A stretch of DNA of 64,000 nt from Edaphochlamys debaryana (GCA_016858145.1 JAEHOE010000002.1:1178001-1242000); one strand, 5' to 3'. Counted from the first letter of the stretch, positions 32,501-44,819 are shown. Translations and numbers: made by a program. The notes: generated by a model not told the origin, from the letters alone.

Positions 32501-33351
32501 CTGAGGGCTTCTTTTTGCAGCAAGCTCGCAGTGAAATTGAAGAAGTAGCCCGAGAACACGGCAAACCCGACAGCACTACTGGCGCAGCTGGTGGCCAGAG
32601 GGGCGCTTGCACCCCTGTGGGCCGCGATGTGCGCCTGCGTCGCCAGCTTCTGCTGCAGGTGCCGGGCCAGGTCCGCAGCACTGCTCGCCGCCCGGGACAG
32701 TGCTGAGAGAAACTCAACGTCAGTGAACGGCGCCGCGTGGGTGCGGATGAGGGGGGCGTGGCGGTCGTAGTCGTCTAGCAGCTGAATGAGGGGCTCGATG
32801 TAGGACGTCACGCACAGGCCTGCGGTGTAAACGGTCAGCTGGCTGAGGTCAACGGCGATGACGAGCGTGTCGAAGCTAGCCGTGGTACGGCAGGCGGCGG
32901 CGATGGGGGCCGGCAGGGCGCGGAGTTGCTGTAGGGTCCACGCCGCCACGCCCGCCGCCGCACAGCCCTCGAGCCAGCGCAGCCGCAGTGGCATGGCCTC
33001 AGGCCCAACTCCCGGGCGCCCGTCCCCGATGCCAATGCCATGGTCCTTTCGGGCCTGTTCGAGCGCGGACTTGGCGGCACGTAGCTCCTGGCTCCTGCAC
33101 GTCCGCGCACAAGGGGGGCGCGCGGCTGACGACTGTCCCGACTGCCTCGGTAAGGAGGATGTATGGATGGCTCGCTCGGGCGCGACTCCCTACCTCTGGC
33201 CCTCCTCCTCTATCCTTCCGCTCATGTGCACTCGTCGCTGGCGCTCTGTGCACGCCTGGAACGCGCGCCAGAGCTCGGGCAGCGGCGTTATGGGTCCCGC
33301 GAAATGCTCAGGCGGATCAGCTCGGCACACGATGTACTGTCTTGAGAGACG
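29592..33351 (-). CDS. Large MYND-type zinc-finger protein (5' end unresolved)
   Basis: Exons in translation order: 33194-33351, 31843-33094, 31567-31722, 31327-31396, 30533-31226 and 29592-30483; 1073 residues in continuous phase. The acceptor before 33351 is good (TTTCCTGTAG), so an upstream exon with the ATG is missing from the model. The N-terminal ~800 residues are Ala/Leu-rich helical sequence with no domain I know. The C terminus has a MYND finger: CGFPGC, then CGGC, then YCGSGCQRAHWREGH and RGEC, a pattern very common in volvocine proteins; MYND fingers bind Pro-rich partners. The last intron (30484-30532) is only 49 nt, with a weak donor, but it is exactly what is needed to restore frame; an assembly indel is the alternative. 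Minus-strand TGTAA at 29051-29055. Confidence 0.83.
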
Positions 33352-34612
33352 CTACAGGAAATTGAAAACGCTCGCCAACCAAGCAATAAGCCAGTGACCC
33401 GGAGTCGGGAGCGTCCAGGATGTTTCGTAGATCTACACACTGCTGTGAGCGCGCGGGACGGGGCAAGCTAAGCGTCGTGGACGTGCCATGGTACGGAGCG
33501 AGCTTTGTGAGCTGGAATGGCTTCTTGACTGTCTGTGTGTGCTCTAGAGAGCCCCACGTTCCGCAATCCCGCCCCGCATCCCAGCTGGTGTCAGCTAGTG
33601 TTGCTCTCGCTCGCAGGCCATCCCGCACTTTTGGTGACGGAAAGAGCCCTCAAGTGCGGAAGCTCCCGCACTTTTGTAGCAAAGTTTGTTTGCGAGTGCG
33701 GCCCGCGCCGGCACACTTTCAATCCATCGGTCAACCCCTGGGGGGGCCACCGAACGGGCGCGGCCAGCAGGGCAGGCAGTCCCCCACCCCCACCGTCCAG
33801 CCCGCATCTCATGCACTTGCAGAATGCACTACGGGGTTGCTGCTGGATTTCAATACCCCCAGTTGCCCGCCTACATCATCTCATGCGCTAAGGCGAGAGC
33901 CAGGCAGACTCATCCCGTCATCCGCTTGTAACAGGCCTTTAGAACGCCGCGCCCTCCGCGACACTTCACCGCACTCTCCCGCACTTCTGGGCGGCAAGAG
34001 CTTGCCAAGTGCGGCCGCACCTCCCGCACTTCGGCCCAGGGAAGATAGCAACGCTGGCTCAGACTCAGCCCTCCTCTGCATGCATCGCACGTTCGCACCA
34101 CACCCTCCCCGAGCATGGCCAAGAAAGGGTGTCCTCAACACCTTGACTACACTGCACGGCCCCTGCGAGCACCAAACCCCACGCCTCCCACTGTCCCTCT
34201 ACATGCTGGCTCTGTGCCTTGATCTTAACACCGCACGTACGGACGGGGCGCCAGTGCCCTTCCAGCCTGCGGCCCCCATCCGTACCGGCCGCCGCAGTGC
34301 CTGGCCCGAGCTCGTCCACGCATCTCTACCGCCGTCCCGCCCTGTGGCCGGTCCTGACTGCTTGGATAGCAGCAGCAGCAGCAGCGGGTCCGACTTGCTG
34401 CCAGGCCAGAGCAGTGCCACCACGCCATCGGCACGTCTAGGCGAGTTTCCTCACGCCCGGGTGCTAGGCAGCGCGCTACCGGGCCCACCCACACAGCTCT
34501 CACGGCGACCCCATGGCAACCCTCAGCTTTGCCCGACTCGCCCCGCACCGGCACCAGCAAGCTGCCCCCACGCCAAGCCCCAAAGCTCCGATTCCCCCCC
34601 TCGGCCCTCCCG
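33352..34612. other. Intergenic with clustered CCGCACTT motifs
   Basis: 1.26 kb between the MYND gene (its promoter and first exon probably lie here) and the end of the Rtt106-like gene. Motif CCGCACTT or its complement AAGTGCGG recurs near 33623, 33652, 33667, 33977, 34008 and 34021, in both orientations. A repeat unit GACTACACTGCACGGCCCCT begins at 34145 and recurs near 41586. A 500-codon plus-strand frame across this region is rejected as coding. Confidence 0.45.
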
Positions 34613-37600
34613 CTACTCGTCATCCTCCTCCTCGTCGTCCTCGTCCGTCTCCGGCTGCGCCCGGCCGCCTCTCCCCTTCCCACCCGCACCGCTTCCACCC
34701 GCGCCTCCGCCTCCGGCCGCCGCCTTGCCGCCCTTGGCCCGGGCGCGCACCGCCTCCGCGGGGACGTCGTCCTCGTCCTGGCGGGGTTGGAACGGGAGGG
34801 GAGGTGGGGCAAGCTTTGACGAGTTAGAGACTGGAGAGCCCTCAAGGTGTGGCAGCAGCCAGCGCTGGCTGCCGCCAGAGCGAGCCCGATGCGCACCGAG
34901 GTCCAGAGCGAACAGACCGTAGGAACGAAGGAGCGAGATTCTCGTCGAGGAGAGTAGCAGGTGGGGTTCGTGTACGCGCAGGCCGGTTGGCACAGCTGAC
35001 CCTCACACGCCTTATGCCACATACGTACACTTGTACAAACACGTCACAATGTGACAAACCGGCGCACACACACGCCACATGTCAGCACTCACCGTGAGGT
35101 CCGCCAGCTCCTCCTCCTCGTCGTACGAATCCTCGTCATCGTCATCGCTGTCCTCCTCGCCCTCGTCCTCCGATGACCCCGCCTCCGCCTCCTCCTCCTC
35201 CGCGTCATCCTCGTCCGCACCCCGCATGGCAACGTCGCGGGCAACGTTGCTGCCGGCGCCCGAGCTGGAGGGACCGACGCCTGCGGGCATGGCACGTGCA
35301 GTAAGGGTCACTTGTCCGTGGTGGCTAGGCGGTGAAAGGGAAACGTCTCAGTGGTTTGCTTGGGTAGCAGACAAAGAGCACGTAGAGGCGCGTAGCGGTT
35401 ACTCGTCAGGGCGTTGCTGCTTGCCGCATGTCATCAGAAAGGTTGGGAACCGCACCCTTGGCATGCAGAGCCCCGCACGCCAGTCCTCTGTCCTCGCGCA
35501 CCGGAGCTCTCCTCCCTGTCTTGCACCCCATCCCGCCATGCCCCGGCCCCGCCCCCACCCACCGGCCCCTGCCGCCCCGGACCGCTCCGTGCGGGCGCGC
35601 TTGGCCGCCCGGCCCCTGCGAGCACAGACAGAAGAATGGGAAGCGCCCTGGGTCAATGCTGTGCCATTGGCGACTTCTAGAGGCAGTTGCTAGGCCTGAG
35701 CTGACTGGTGGTAACTCGTGTATCTCTGGTAACGCTAGGCCGGCAGGGCCAGCCACGGCAGTGACGAAGCGGTGGCGCAACGCTAGCTTCTGGTTTGGTC
35801 CCCGTCCTCACCCGGATTCCAGGCGCTCCAGGGCGGAGGGGTCGAAGTCCTCGTCATCCTCGCTGTCGTCCTCGTCATCGCTGTCACCGTCCCCGTCGTC
35901 CTCCCCGTTGGTGCCCGAGCCCCCACCGCCCGCCGCCCCGTCGGCAGCGAGCTTGGGCGGGTTGGATGGGTCGTACGGCTGGCGGGCGGGAGGTACGGCA
36001 GAGAGGGGGCAGGCCGGAAGGGGTGTGGGGCTTGGAGCACGGGCTGAGCCGAGGCCACACCAGGGCGGAGGCACGTGGCGGGAGGCCGCGCCGGAGGCCG
36101 CTTTGCCTCACCAACTGGCCCTATGCGCGACGCCTGGCCCTTGAACCGCCTTCCCTTCATCCCCTGTGGCCCCTGCTCCAAGTCAATCCGCGCTCCGGAG
36201 TTCCACAACCTGGCTCCCATCCCCTGCGCAGCCTCCCCAAGGGCCCCCACCTTGATCCTGCATCGCTCGAAGTAGCTGATCAGCCGCCCCAGCTCGGCCT
36301 TCTCCACCTGGCTGAATTCCACTGGCACGATGGCGTCGCCTGCCGGGAGGGGTCGGGATGGGACAAGAGGATCACGTTGCTCGAGCGTTGAGGAGAGGAC
36401 AGGACGGTATACAACAGGCTGGCTGATGGCTGAGGCTGAAGTCCACCCCTCAGCTGAGGACCTGTGGCTCCATGCCCAGCCCGTCCACACGACAGCCCGG
36501 CTATTCACCCCATCCCGCGCCTTCCCAACCACCCTCGACCACCCCTTCGCCCCCATCTCGGCCCCAGCCCTAGCCATGGCCCCTTCCCGGGCCCTTGCCG
36601 TACCTTCCCGCATGTGGACCACCAGGTCGCACGTGGACGACTGCGGCCGCCGTACCTCGTACGCCAGCGTGGCGACGTGCGGCAGCAGCAGCGGGGGCCG
36701 CTCCGCGAACAGCAGCGCGCCCTCGAGCGGGAAGAGGAAGCCCTGCGAGGCACCCACGACGGCGCCCACCGCCACGTTGCCTGCGCGGGGATTGGGTGGA
36801 TGGGTGGGTGGCGAGGGTCAGTGGAATACCCTCCCCTCCCCGCCACACACGGCCTGCCCTCACCCTTGGCCGAGGTGTAGAGCTCGGGGCTGGGCGCCAG
36901 GAAGTTTGCAAAGTCCGGGATGGCCATCCCCACGGCCTGGCACACCACTGCCACGGTGGGTCCCTGCAGGGCCTCGCCGCTGGGGGCCACCAGGTCCAGG
37001 GTGTCGGACTCGAGGGTCTGGGGGTGGAAGGGGATGGGGCGGAGGGGGGTGCGGAGGATGTGTTTCGTGTGCGCGTGCTGGGGGTAAGGGCAGGGGGGCC
37101 ACCAGGTCGATCGTGTCGGACTCGAGCGTCTGGAGGGGAGAAGGGATTGGAGGTCACACGTGCTTGCTTAGGGGCGGTTGCTTGTACTTCGGCTCCATCG
37201 ACACCCCCCTGACCCTGCTGAGCGGCCCCTTGATCTCGTCATCTGATCTGCCCCTGCTCTGCCCTTTCCCCTCCCCTCCAACTGCACCCACCTGGATGAC
37301 CACGGCCTGCAGCCGCTGCTTGCCGTTCATGGCGGCCGGGCCGGAGCTGCGGGGCACGGGGAGGGAAGCGGGACTAGAGCGGGCGTAGGGTGCCGACGAG
37401 CTGGGGCCGAGTGGCCTTGTCGAGGTGGTGGTGGTGGTGGTGGTGGTGGCGGGGGGAGGGTCGGCAAGCCGGCGGCAATGAGACCCGCCTTCGTCCCTGC
37501 TGCGGGCCCTCCACGGCATTGCGGTCTTGTCGGTGAGGCAGGAGGTGTTGGAGTGGGCTGGGGAGCCAGCAGTCTAAGGCCCGCCTTGTCTCTGCTGCGG

Positions 37601-38679
37601 GCTTCGACGGCCGCGAGCCCTCTACCGGCCGCCCAGACTCGGGCCCAGACTCAGGCCCAGACTTCAACGGCCCCGTCAGTCCACCGGGCCACCCGGCTCA
37701 ACCAGTCCCCCCACCCCCCGCCATCCGGGTCCATGCCGACGACCAGGCCCTGGGCTGACGATGGCGGCAGCCCCCTCCCTCCCCTCCTTCTTATCCCTGC
37801 ATTCGGAAACACTACCGACGTAACCCCTCCTTCCCGGTCCCCACCGGTTCAGGGCGATGACCAGGAGGCAGCGCTTGCGCGTATCCTGGGGGATCTGGTC
37901 CAGAATCTGAGGGGTGGGGTGGGGGGCACGAACACCAGGGCCGCACGCAGCACAATCTGGGGACCGGGCTTGGACACGCGTGGGCTAGACTTGCGGTAAA
38001 GGCAGACGGTGTTGGAGGCAACCGGTGGCTCTGTGCCCCGGGCCGCTCAACACCTCCGCGTCCCTTCGCCCCTCCCCGCCGCACCGCCACGTGCGTGATG
38101 GCGCTGGTGGGGATGGCGATGGAGGTCTTTGCGTTGCTGAAGGTCAGAGCCTGCAGCGAGAATGAGATGTCGTACTTGCCCTTGCTGCGGGGGCGGGGGC
38201 GGGCAAGGCAGGGTGGGGCCAGAGGGGGCATCAGGGGACAGCCGGGGAAGGGCGCCAGCGAGGGCTGGCAGCAGCGCAGGTGGTTAGCATACAACAGCGA
38301 GCTACACGTCGCAGAGGCCTCAGCGACTGTGAGAACGGGAACGCAGAACCCGAGCGGGTCGGGCGATGGACGCAAAATGGCGGGATGTCCGCAGACACCT
38401 CGAATCCGGGTACTACCAGACCCGCCATACTCACGCTATCCCCGCAGTTATTTGGAGCTGCGGGATCGTGACGAGCACGTCCGCGGGCGCGCCTGGTGCT
38501 GAGCCCGTGGCGCCATTCGTCGGGAGGTTCTCCTTATTGTCAGCAGATGCGCCCAGCAGCTTGGATGCAGCTACCACTACGTCGTTGGCAAGTGCCGTCT
38601 CCGGAATGCGCTTGGCAACTTCAAGGAAAGCCCTTCCCGCAGGAATCGCGCTCAGCAGCGCGCGGGCTTCCGAAGCCAT
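34613..38679 (-). CDS. Rtt106/SSRP1-type PH-domain histone chaperone-like protein
   Basis: Ten exons: 38435-38679, 38085-38184, 37845-37906, 37292-37346, 36864-37017, 36604-36780, 36251-36339, 35812-35978, 35093-35264 and 34613-34777; 461 residues. After a helical N terminus (MASEARALLSAIPAGRAFLE) come two PH-like halves. The second (about 205-294) has the Rttp106-like pattern: SQGFLFPLEGALLFAERPP, LLPHVATLAYEVRRP, DLVVHMREGDAIVPVEFSQV and LISYFERCRIK. The first half contains ALTFSNAKTSIAIPTSAITH and RKRCLLVIALN. The C-terminal third is very acidic (runs of Asp/Glu/Ser), as in histone chaperones. Nuclear histone H3-H4 or H2A-H2B binding is inferred from the family. The start ATG at 38679 gives a compact N terminus; the frame remains open upstream. 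The intron between exons 4 and 5 carries a near-copy of the start of exon 5. Confidence 0.77.
37094..37132 (-). repeat. Intronic near-copy of the start of Rtt106-like exon 5
   Basis: 39 bp matching 36982-37020 at 35 positions, including a CAG acceptor. In the minus-strand sense it reads TLESDTIDLVAP against TLESDTLDLVAP in the real exon. The copy lies about 110 bp upstream of the used acceptor, inside the intron. Confidence 0.88.
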
Positions 38680-39275
38680 CGTGAGGCCCAGGTGCTTGGT
38701 GCAAGTGTTTGTGTGATGCGAGTATGGGTGCAGACACATGCGGAGCAGGGTGGGCCCCGATCTGTCCGGAATTTGAGCAGTCGTGCCCGTAGCTGCGACC
38801 ACCCCCCGGCCCCCCCGGCTCGCACCTTGCCCCCTGGCACAACAACATGTCGGTGCGCCACCAGCGTCGCAGCACTGGTACGGGGAAGAGAGGGGCGGCT
38901 TGTACGGGCCACCATTGAGCCGCGGAGGTGGCGTGCTGTCGAGTTGTGGGCTGCATGCGCCCTGCCCCGCCCCTTGATCGCCCCTGCCGCGACCCATCGA
39001 GCTCGCCATCTCCCCGGCTCAGTGGTCTGGTCAGGGCCGGAGCGTGCGGGCACAGGGTCCAGCGGGAGGCTGGGACGGAGGGCACGGAGGTCGCGGGAGG
39101 CCCCAACGGAGCCGTCGCCCATGACCCGTGACGTCGCCCAGACAAGACCGGACCGGCCGGACGTGGCCCGCACACGCCTGCCCCGCACGAGCAGCCCTCC
39201 ACACGCCGCACCGCAGCAGCCTCGCCTCTACCGCCACGATCTCGGGCCCTCAGGCCCGAAGCCCCACAGGCCCGA
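38680..39275. promoter_or_regulatory. Divergent promoter region, Rtt106-like / RBR ligase
   Basis: 596 bp between the two ATGs. No TATA box or clear motif seen; it contains no ORF I would support. Confidence 0.5.
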
Positions 39276-41051
39276 ATGGACGACGCCCTTCTTTTCGCGC
39301 TGCTGCTGCAGCTGGAGGAAGCACAGGCGGCGGGGGACGCTGACGCTGTGGCGGCCGTGCTGATGGTGCTGGAGGAGGCGCAGGCGGAGCAGGGCGGCCC
39401 CGCCGCGGCCGCCTCCCCTGCAAGCCTCGCCGCCGCCTCGCCCTCCTCCTCCTCCTCCTCCGCCGCCGCCGCCACCGCCGCCTCCTTAGGGGCCGGCTCG
39501 TCTTGGACCCTCTCGAGCAGCGACGGTGGCGGTTACAGCAGCGAGCAGGTTTGGCGCGGGCTGGGTCTGCGGGGCCGGAACGTTGGTGCGTTTGCGCGAG
39601 GCGAAGAGCCGCCTCGGGCTGCCTTGGGCGCCTGCGGCGGACAGAGCCCGGCTACTCCCGCCGTGCCTTGCTCAGCCCTCCGCCGCCACTCGCCCCTCCC
39701 GACCTGACCCGCCTCCTTTCCCGACCCCGCCCTCCCTGCCGACCCCTTCTCCCGTCGATCTCAAGCTCGAGGATCCCACCGCCCCCTGTGCCATCTGCTT
39801 GACCACGGTCCTCCCCCGCTCTCACCTGGCCTCCGCTGAGGGATGCGACCACGGCATGTGCTACGAGTGCCTGACGGCCTACGTGCAGGGGGAGGTGCGG
39901 AGGCGGAAGCACCCCGTGCCCTGCTGCATGGCGGGGGGCGGCTGCACTCGGCGGCTGCCGCGGGACACGGTGCTAGCGGCGCTGTGCGACCGGCAGGTGC
40001 GGGGGCGCGGTGTGCGGGGGAGGTTGGCTGGTTGGGTCACTGTAAGCGACCGGTGCGCTCCTGCCTCTCTCGCCCGCCCTTGTTCTTGTTGTTACACGGG
40101 CATCAGCCGTGAACCCCGTGCGTGAACCCCGCCCCCCCCATGCCCCCATCAGGACTTCGACAGGCTGGAGGTCAGGGCCTCCGCACCGCAGCACCAGTGG
40201 CTGCACTGCCCCCACAAGACCTGCGCCACCCCCATGCTGCACCCCGAGGGGGGCGACCTGCCTGAGGGACAACCCGCCGAGTGCCCCGCCTGCCGCCGCG
40301 CCTTCTGCTTCCGCTGCAACATCCCGGGCTGGCACAAGGTGCGTGCGAGCCGCACGCGGTGGGCATGCGGCCACCACGCTGTTCCCAGCAGTATGTCCTG
40401 CCTCTCCCATGCTTCCATGCGTCCCGCAGAAACGTCTCCGCGCCCCACCGCCCCGTCCCGGGTCCTGCCCACGCACTCAGGGTCTGACGTGCGCCCAGTT
40501 CCAGGACCTCCCGCCCCACCTGCGCTGCGCCGAGGACGCCGCGGCCCTGGCTCTGGCGGCTGACCAGGGGTGGAAGCGGTGCCACGCGTGCAAGCAGGCG
40601 CGTGGGGGCCTGGGCCTGGGGGTGTGCGAAGTGATGCCGTGCCACGGCACAGCCTGAACAGGCGGGGTGACGGTGTGTGTGCAGGGACAGCAGGCACCGG
40701 TAAGCACACTGGTGATCACAGCCGACGTCGGCCCGCTAACCTCGCATCTCGCTCGCTAGTTGCCGTTGCCCACCCTATCTTCACCCGCCCATGCCCATGG
40801 GTTGCCTGCCTCTCCCCTGCCTGCGAACCTCGGGAACAGCCGTGCACCACCCTGTCCCCCGACCCTGTCCCCAGGGCCCAGCCTGCTTGTCCCCAAATCC
40901 CCTGTCCCCTGTCCCCTCCTCCTACTAGATGGTCGAGCGCAACGGGGGATGCAACCACATGCGTTGCCGCTGCGGTGCGGACTTCTGCTACCGCTGCGGC
41001 GCGCCCTACCGGCGCGGCAAGCGCGAGTGCGGGTGCCGGCTGCATGGGTGA
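39276..41051 (+). CDS. RING-IBR-RING (RBR) E3 ubiquitin ligase
   Basis: Five exons: 39276-39548, 39676-39996, 40153-40338, 40481-40597 and 40929-41051; 339 residues, compact for an RBR protein. N terminus: a Leu/Ala/Glu helix and a Ser/Ala linker. RING1: CAICLTTVL, then CDHGMCYECLTAYVQGEV, then PCC and GGGC. IBR: HCPHKTCATPML and CPACRRAFCFRCNIPGWH. RING2: CHACKQMVERNGGCNHMRC then CGADFCYRCG. By analogy with HHARI, the ubiquitin-thioester cysteine should be Cys312 in GCNHMRC. The protein ends right after RING2 with a Cys/Arg tail and has no Ariadne or UBL domain. The exon 4/5 junction uses a GC donor (CAG/GCGCGT at 40598); without it the RING2 would not join. Target proteins are unknown. Confidence 0.93.
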
Positions 41052-42445
41052 CGAGCGGGGCACGCAGGACTCGGGGCGAAGGCGCTGCGGCCGTGAGGGC
41101 CGGGGCACAGGTTGGGGTCCTGATTCGTGAGGGCCACGACAAGGTTGAGCCACCAGTCCGAGTGCCCGGTAGAGGGGACCCCTGGGGCTGCGATGGATAC
41201 GAGCAGGAACCACGCCCATGGCTTCAGGCGGGAGGGGGAGGGGGGCTGTATGGAGAAGCGGGTGTAGCGGTAGTGCCGCTGACGCAAGTTGGAGGGGGAG
41301 GGAGTAGGTGAGAAGCGCCTCCACTGCCCGGCAGAGGGACGGGGAGGAACACCAACGCGCGGGTGCAGGGGCAGGGGCCCGGTGAGGTTCGGGTTGGCCC
41401 AGCGGCTGGGGTGCTGCAAGGGGTGGCCATCGATTGGCACGGCGGGGAGCGGGCTGAGGACAAGACTCGAGGCGACTCGGCGAGGCGAGGCAAGGCAAGG
41501 AATTGGCCCCTGGAGACCCCTGTTGCGTTGCGCACAGCCTAATTGCGGACTTGCGGTCAGCTGCATCCTCCTCTGTCATCGTCCAGACTACGTTGCACGG
41601 CCCCTGCGAGCACAGTACCCCTGGAACGCCCTGGCTGACCCCCTGGGCGCGAGGCCAAGGCCGACACGCGGGGATCCTCACCCTCGATGGCACAACAACA
41701 TGGCCCGTTAGCCAGCAATGGACGGAGGGCCTCAGGCTGGGCTCATGGAACACATCTGCATCCTCAAAAGTACAGCCTACAACGCGGGCTCACCCCGCTT
41801 CGCCTGTCACACCCACAATGTCTTGGCAGGGTCTTGGTCCCTGCTCTCCACCATTCTGCTTTAGCGGGGCGCCACAAGTCCTTCCAGAGGCCCCGCCATG
41901 CCGCCAATGAGTCACTTCGTTCCCTCGCGTCCAGTCAACGCATCGCCATGCAGCCTTGAGTCAGTTATGGCCTTGCAAGCCCTACGCGCCGTGACGCATA
42001 ACGGCGCGGGCCTCCTTCTTGTTGGGCTCAGGTCCCATGCAGCCATGCCCATCACAAGCTCTGGCGCCCTGCAGGTCGTCCGGCACGATACCGGTACCAG
42101 TTGCGTGCTCCCGTTACCCCCGCCATCAACGCCCATGTCTGCAGGCATTCCTGCCCGACTCGTTCCCAGCCTTTCGGCACCCCCGTTGCGGACCCCTTCC
42201 GGGCGCCTGCCGGCTTCGGATTGCACACCTTCCGGCCCCCGCTCCCTCCGCTGCCAGCTTCCCTTCCCAAGCCGCAGAAGCTCCTCCCCCCTTGCTCCAC
42301 GCCCTCACGCCAGCACCCCAGCTTCAAGCCACCGCTGGCCCTCCGCTCCTCCGGGCTCCGCTTCGCTCCACCGTGGCCCCGCTCCGCTGCCACCAGAGCC
42401 CCTGAGGAAGCACCCCGAGGGCCGCCCAAGCGCAGGCGCGCGTGC
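41052..42445. other. Convergent 3' flanks of RBR ligase and SCAMP
   Basis: 1.4 kb with no gene I can support. It holds a second copy of a dispersed repeat near 41586-41615 (see 34145). Neither strand shows an obvious TGTAA close to the stops. Confidence 0.45.
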
Positions 42446-44819
42446 TCACACGCGGCTGACCGCGCTGCCCGTCCCTGCGCGCAGGGCCGCCAGCGCCGCC
42501 TCCTGCTTGGCCTGCTCCTTGGCCTGGGAGATGCCGCCCTTGCCCCTGCGCGCGAAACGGGGCGGGGAGGTCAGCGTGTGCTTTGGCAAAGCTTGCGGCC
42601 TGCCCAGGCCGGTGATACCGGTGGATCAACCCATCCGCACAGGAAGGACTCAAGGCCATGGCTCATGATGCCTGCCCACCTGCCCAAGCGGTCGTGGCCG
42701 CACCCCAACAACACCGTCCACCACCCAAGGTCTCAGCCCTGCTCCATAGAACGTAGGCCTCTGCCAAGCCGTCGTTCGCGGGCAAGTCCGCTGGCCCGCC
42801 CCGGGCGCACGAGCGACGTCGACACAGCTTCACGCTGGGTGCAACCGGGCACCTCAACCGGCACCCTTTCCGCCACCTCTTGCCACACGGCCAGAGGAGG
42901 GGCTGACCCAAGTCCCATAGCGTCCCCCACCCGGATCCCTTCTCCAACACGCCTCCAGGCGTGCCCTCAAGGCCACCTCCACACCTGCCAACTCCACCCT
43001 TCCTGCCCTCACTGGTCCAATCCTCGCTCACGGTCCTTCCAAAGCCCTTATCACCCTGCCTCCCGCTGCCGCCCCCAGCGCCAAGCACACCCTGCCCCTG
43101 CCCCCAGGGCCCCCGCCCCCCCTAACCCCACCTGAAGTACAGGAACACGTCCACCAGGATCCAGCAGCAGAAGGCCGCCTCCGCGCTCCACAGCCCCGCC
43201 CCGATCAGGTAGATGATGCCGCAGAAGTTGCACACGTCCAGCGCCTCCATGGCCGTCACGAAGCCCGCGAACGACCAGCGCTCGGCGCTGAAGGGCACGG
43301 CTGCGTGGGGCAGGAGCGGAGCGGAGGGGATTGGAGCGGGGCGGATGCGAGGGGAACCGAGTGGAGTGGAAGGGAGGGGAGCGGAGGGCGATGGAGGCAA
43401 GGGGGCAGGTCCCGGGGTTGACTTGGTTTGGTGCCGGGCCTGGCCGAGATGCGGTGAGCAGAGCAACGGCGGTACAGCCGCCAGGTGGCAGGCTGTCGTT
43501 CGCGACGTAAAACGTGCGTGCCGCACTGCTACACCCCAGCCCGGCCCAACGACGAACGTGCGGCCATGCGCCTGTGGCAGCGCCCGTGGCAGCCCGCGTG
43601 GCGGTGGCGTGGCGTCGCCACCAGTGACCAGCCCTGTCCCTGCCCCGGCAGGTCCCCGGCCCCGGCAGGGCCTCTAGGGCGCAGCGGCGCCTCACCGATG
43701 GCCGCCCATATGCAGAAGCCGCAGTGGAGGGCGAACCACAGGAAGAACCAGACGAAGCCGAACGCCGAGTCCGCCTTGGCCCCGTGGTACAGGCGCTTGT
43801 ACCAAAGCCACCAGCTGCCGGGGATGCCGCACACGAGGTAGAGGACTGCGGGGAAGGGTAGGAGGAGGGCGTTAGGACGTGGTTGAGATGGCAGGAGCCA
43901 GCTCGGAAGGTTGGAGGAGGGCGTCGTGTTGCGTGAGGGCCCCTGGGGACAGGAGGGCACATTTGCGCCCCCACACCCCGCCGTGCACCCTGCGCCCCCC
44001 CGTCTCTTCCCCGGCGCTTACTGGCTAGGAACCAGCTCGGCACCTTTTGGTTGACGTCCTGGCCGAGCATCACGCAGGTGCAGAACCAGTTCCACCACAG
44101 GCAAATGACGAGGCCCTGCAACGCAACAGGCGTGCCAGACGGGGTGACTCGGGCGGACGCGTGCTGCGTGCTTGTGCCCCCAAACGCGCAACAAGATGCG
44201 CAAGCAAGACTTACATACCACGCCATGTACCCCTCGCGGACGACGCGCCGAGCGCGCTCGGGGATTTCCTCCGCGATGTTGTGATAAAGTATCGGGTAGC
44301 AAATCGGCCAGTTCTTGCGCTCGACGAGGGCACCGGACGCAGCGAGCTTCTTTTCCAGCTCCTTTAGCTGCTTCTCCTTGGCGGCCAGCTCGGCCTCCTT
44401 ACGCCTGAGCGCGGCGTCGGTCTGCATGCGCGGGAAGTCGCAAAGACTCAGCCCGCTGTCATGTCGTGCACCGAATCTCCATAATCTAGAAGCGCCTAGA
44501 ATGCGAGCAGCTTTAACATCAAACTCACGGGGGCCTGCGATGCCGTTGCCCCGTTGAACGAGGAACCCTGCCCGCCCGCTGCCATGCCATAGGCTCCAGC
44601 GGTCGATCCAAAGCCTCCAGCAGCTGGGGGAGCTGCTTGACGCGAGCTCGTGGACACGCGCTCGAGCTCCGTCGGGGGCTGAGGAGCATACGCGCCCGCT
44701 CCATACGAGGGAGCTGCAGGCGCTACCGGCGGAGGAGGAGTCTCCTCTTCATACTCGGTCTTCGCTGGACCACCGCCCCACGCCCCTCCACCAACAGCTC
44801 CCCATCCGCCTGTTGCCAT
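42446..44819 (-). CDS. Secretory carrier-associated membrane protein (SCAMP)
   Basis: Six exons: 44529-44819, 44215-44421, 44022-44115, 43696-43845, 43132-43300 and 42446-42545; 336 residues, a normal SCAMP length. Cytosolic N terminus Gly/Pro/Ala-rich (1-97), with no NPF repeat visible; then a coiled coil (LRRKEAELAAKEKQLKELEKK), and NWPICYPILYHNIAEEIPE leading into four membrane spans: about 165-185 (VICLWWNWFCTCVM), 193-215 (SWFLAILYLVCGIPGSWW), 228-251 (FVWFFLWFALHCGFCIWAAI) and 272-303 (CGIIYLIGAGLWSAEAAFC). The cytosolic loop YKRLYHGAKADSAFGF corresponds to the conserved E-peptide region used in exocytosis. The C-terminal tail is short and basic/Ala-rich. SCAMPs cycle between Golgi, endosome and plasma membrane. 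The ATG at 44819 begins MATGGWGAVGG; the frame is open further upstream but no better start is seen. Confidence 0.95.

Noticed and set aside
33420..34922. 500-codon plus-strand open frame
   Set aside because: Composition is Ser/Pro/Arg/Cys-rich with no domain, and it runs antisense across the well-supported last exon of the Rtt106-like gene. Long shadow frames are expected at this GC content.
42101..43135. 344-codon plus-strand open frame
   Set aside because: It covers the last SCAMP exon and intron in antisense and has Pro/Arg/Ser-rich sequence without any motif.
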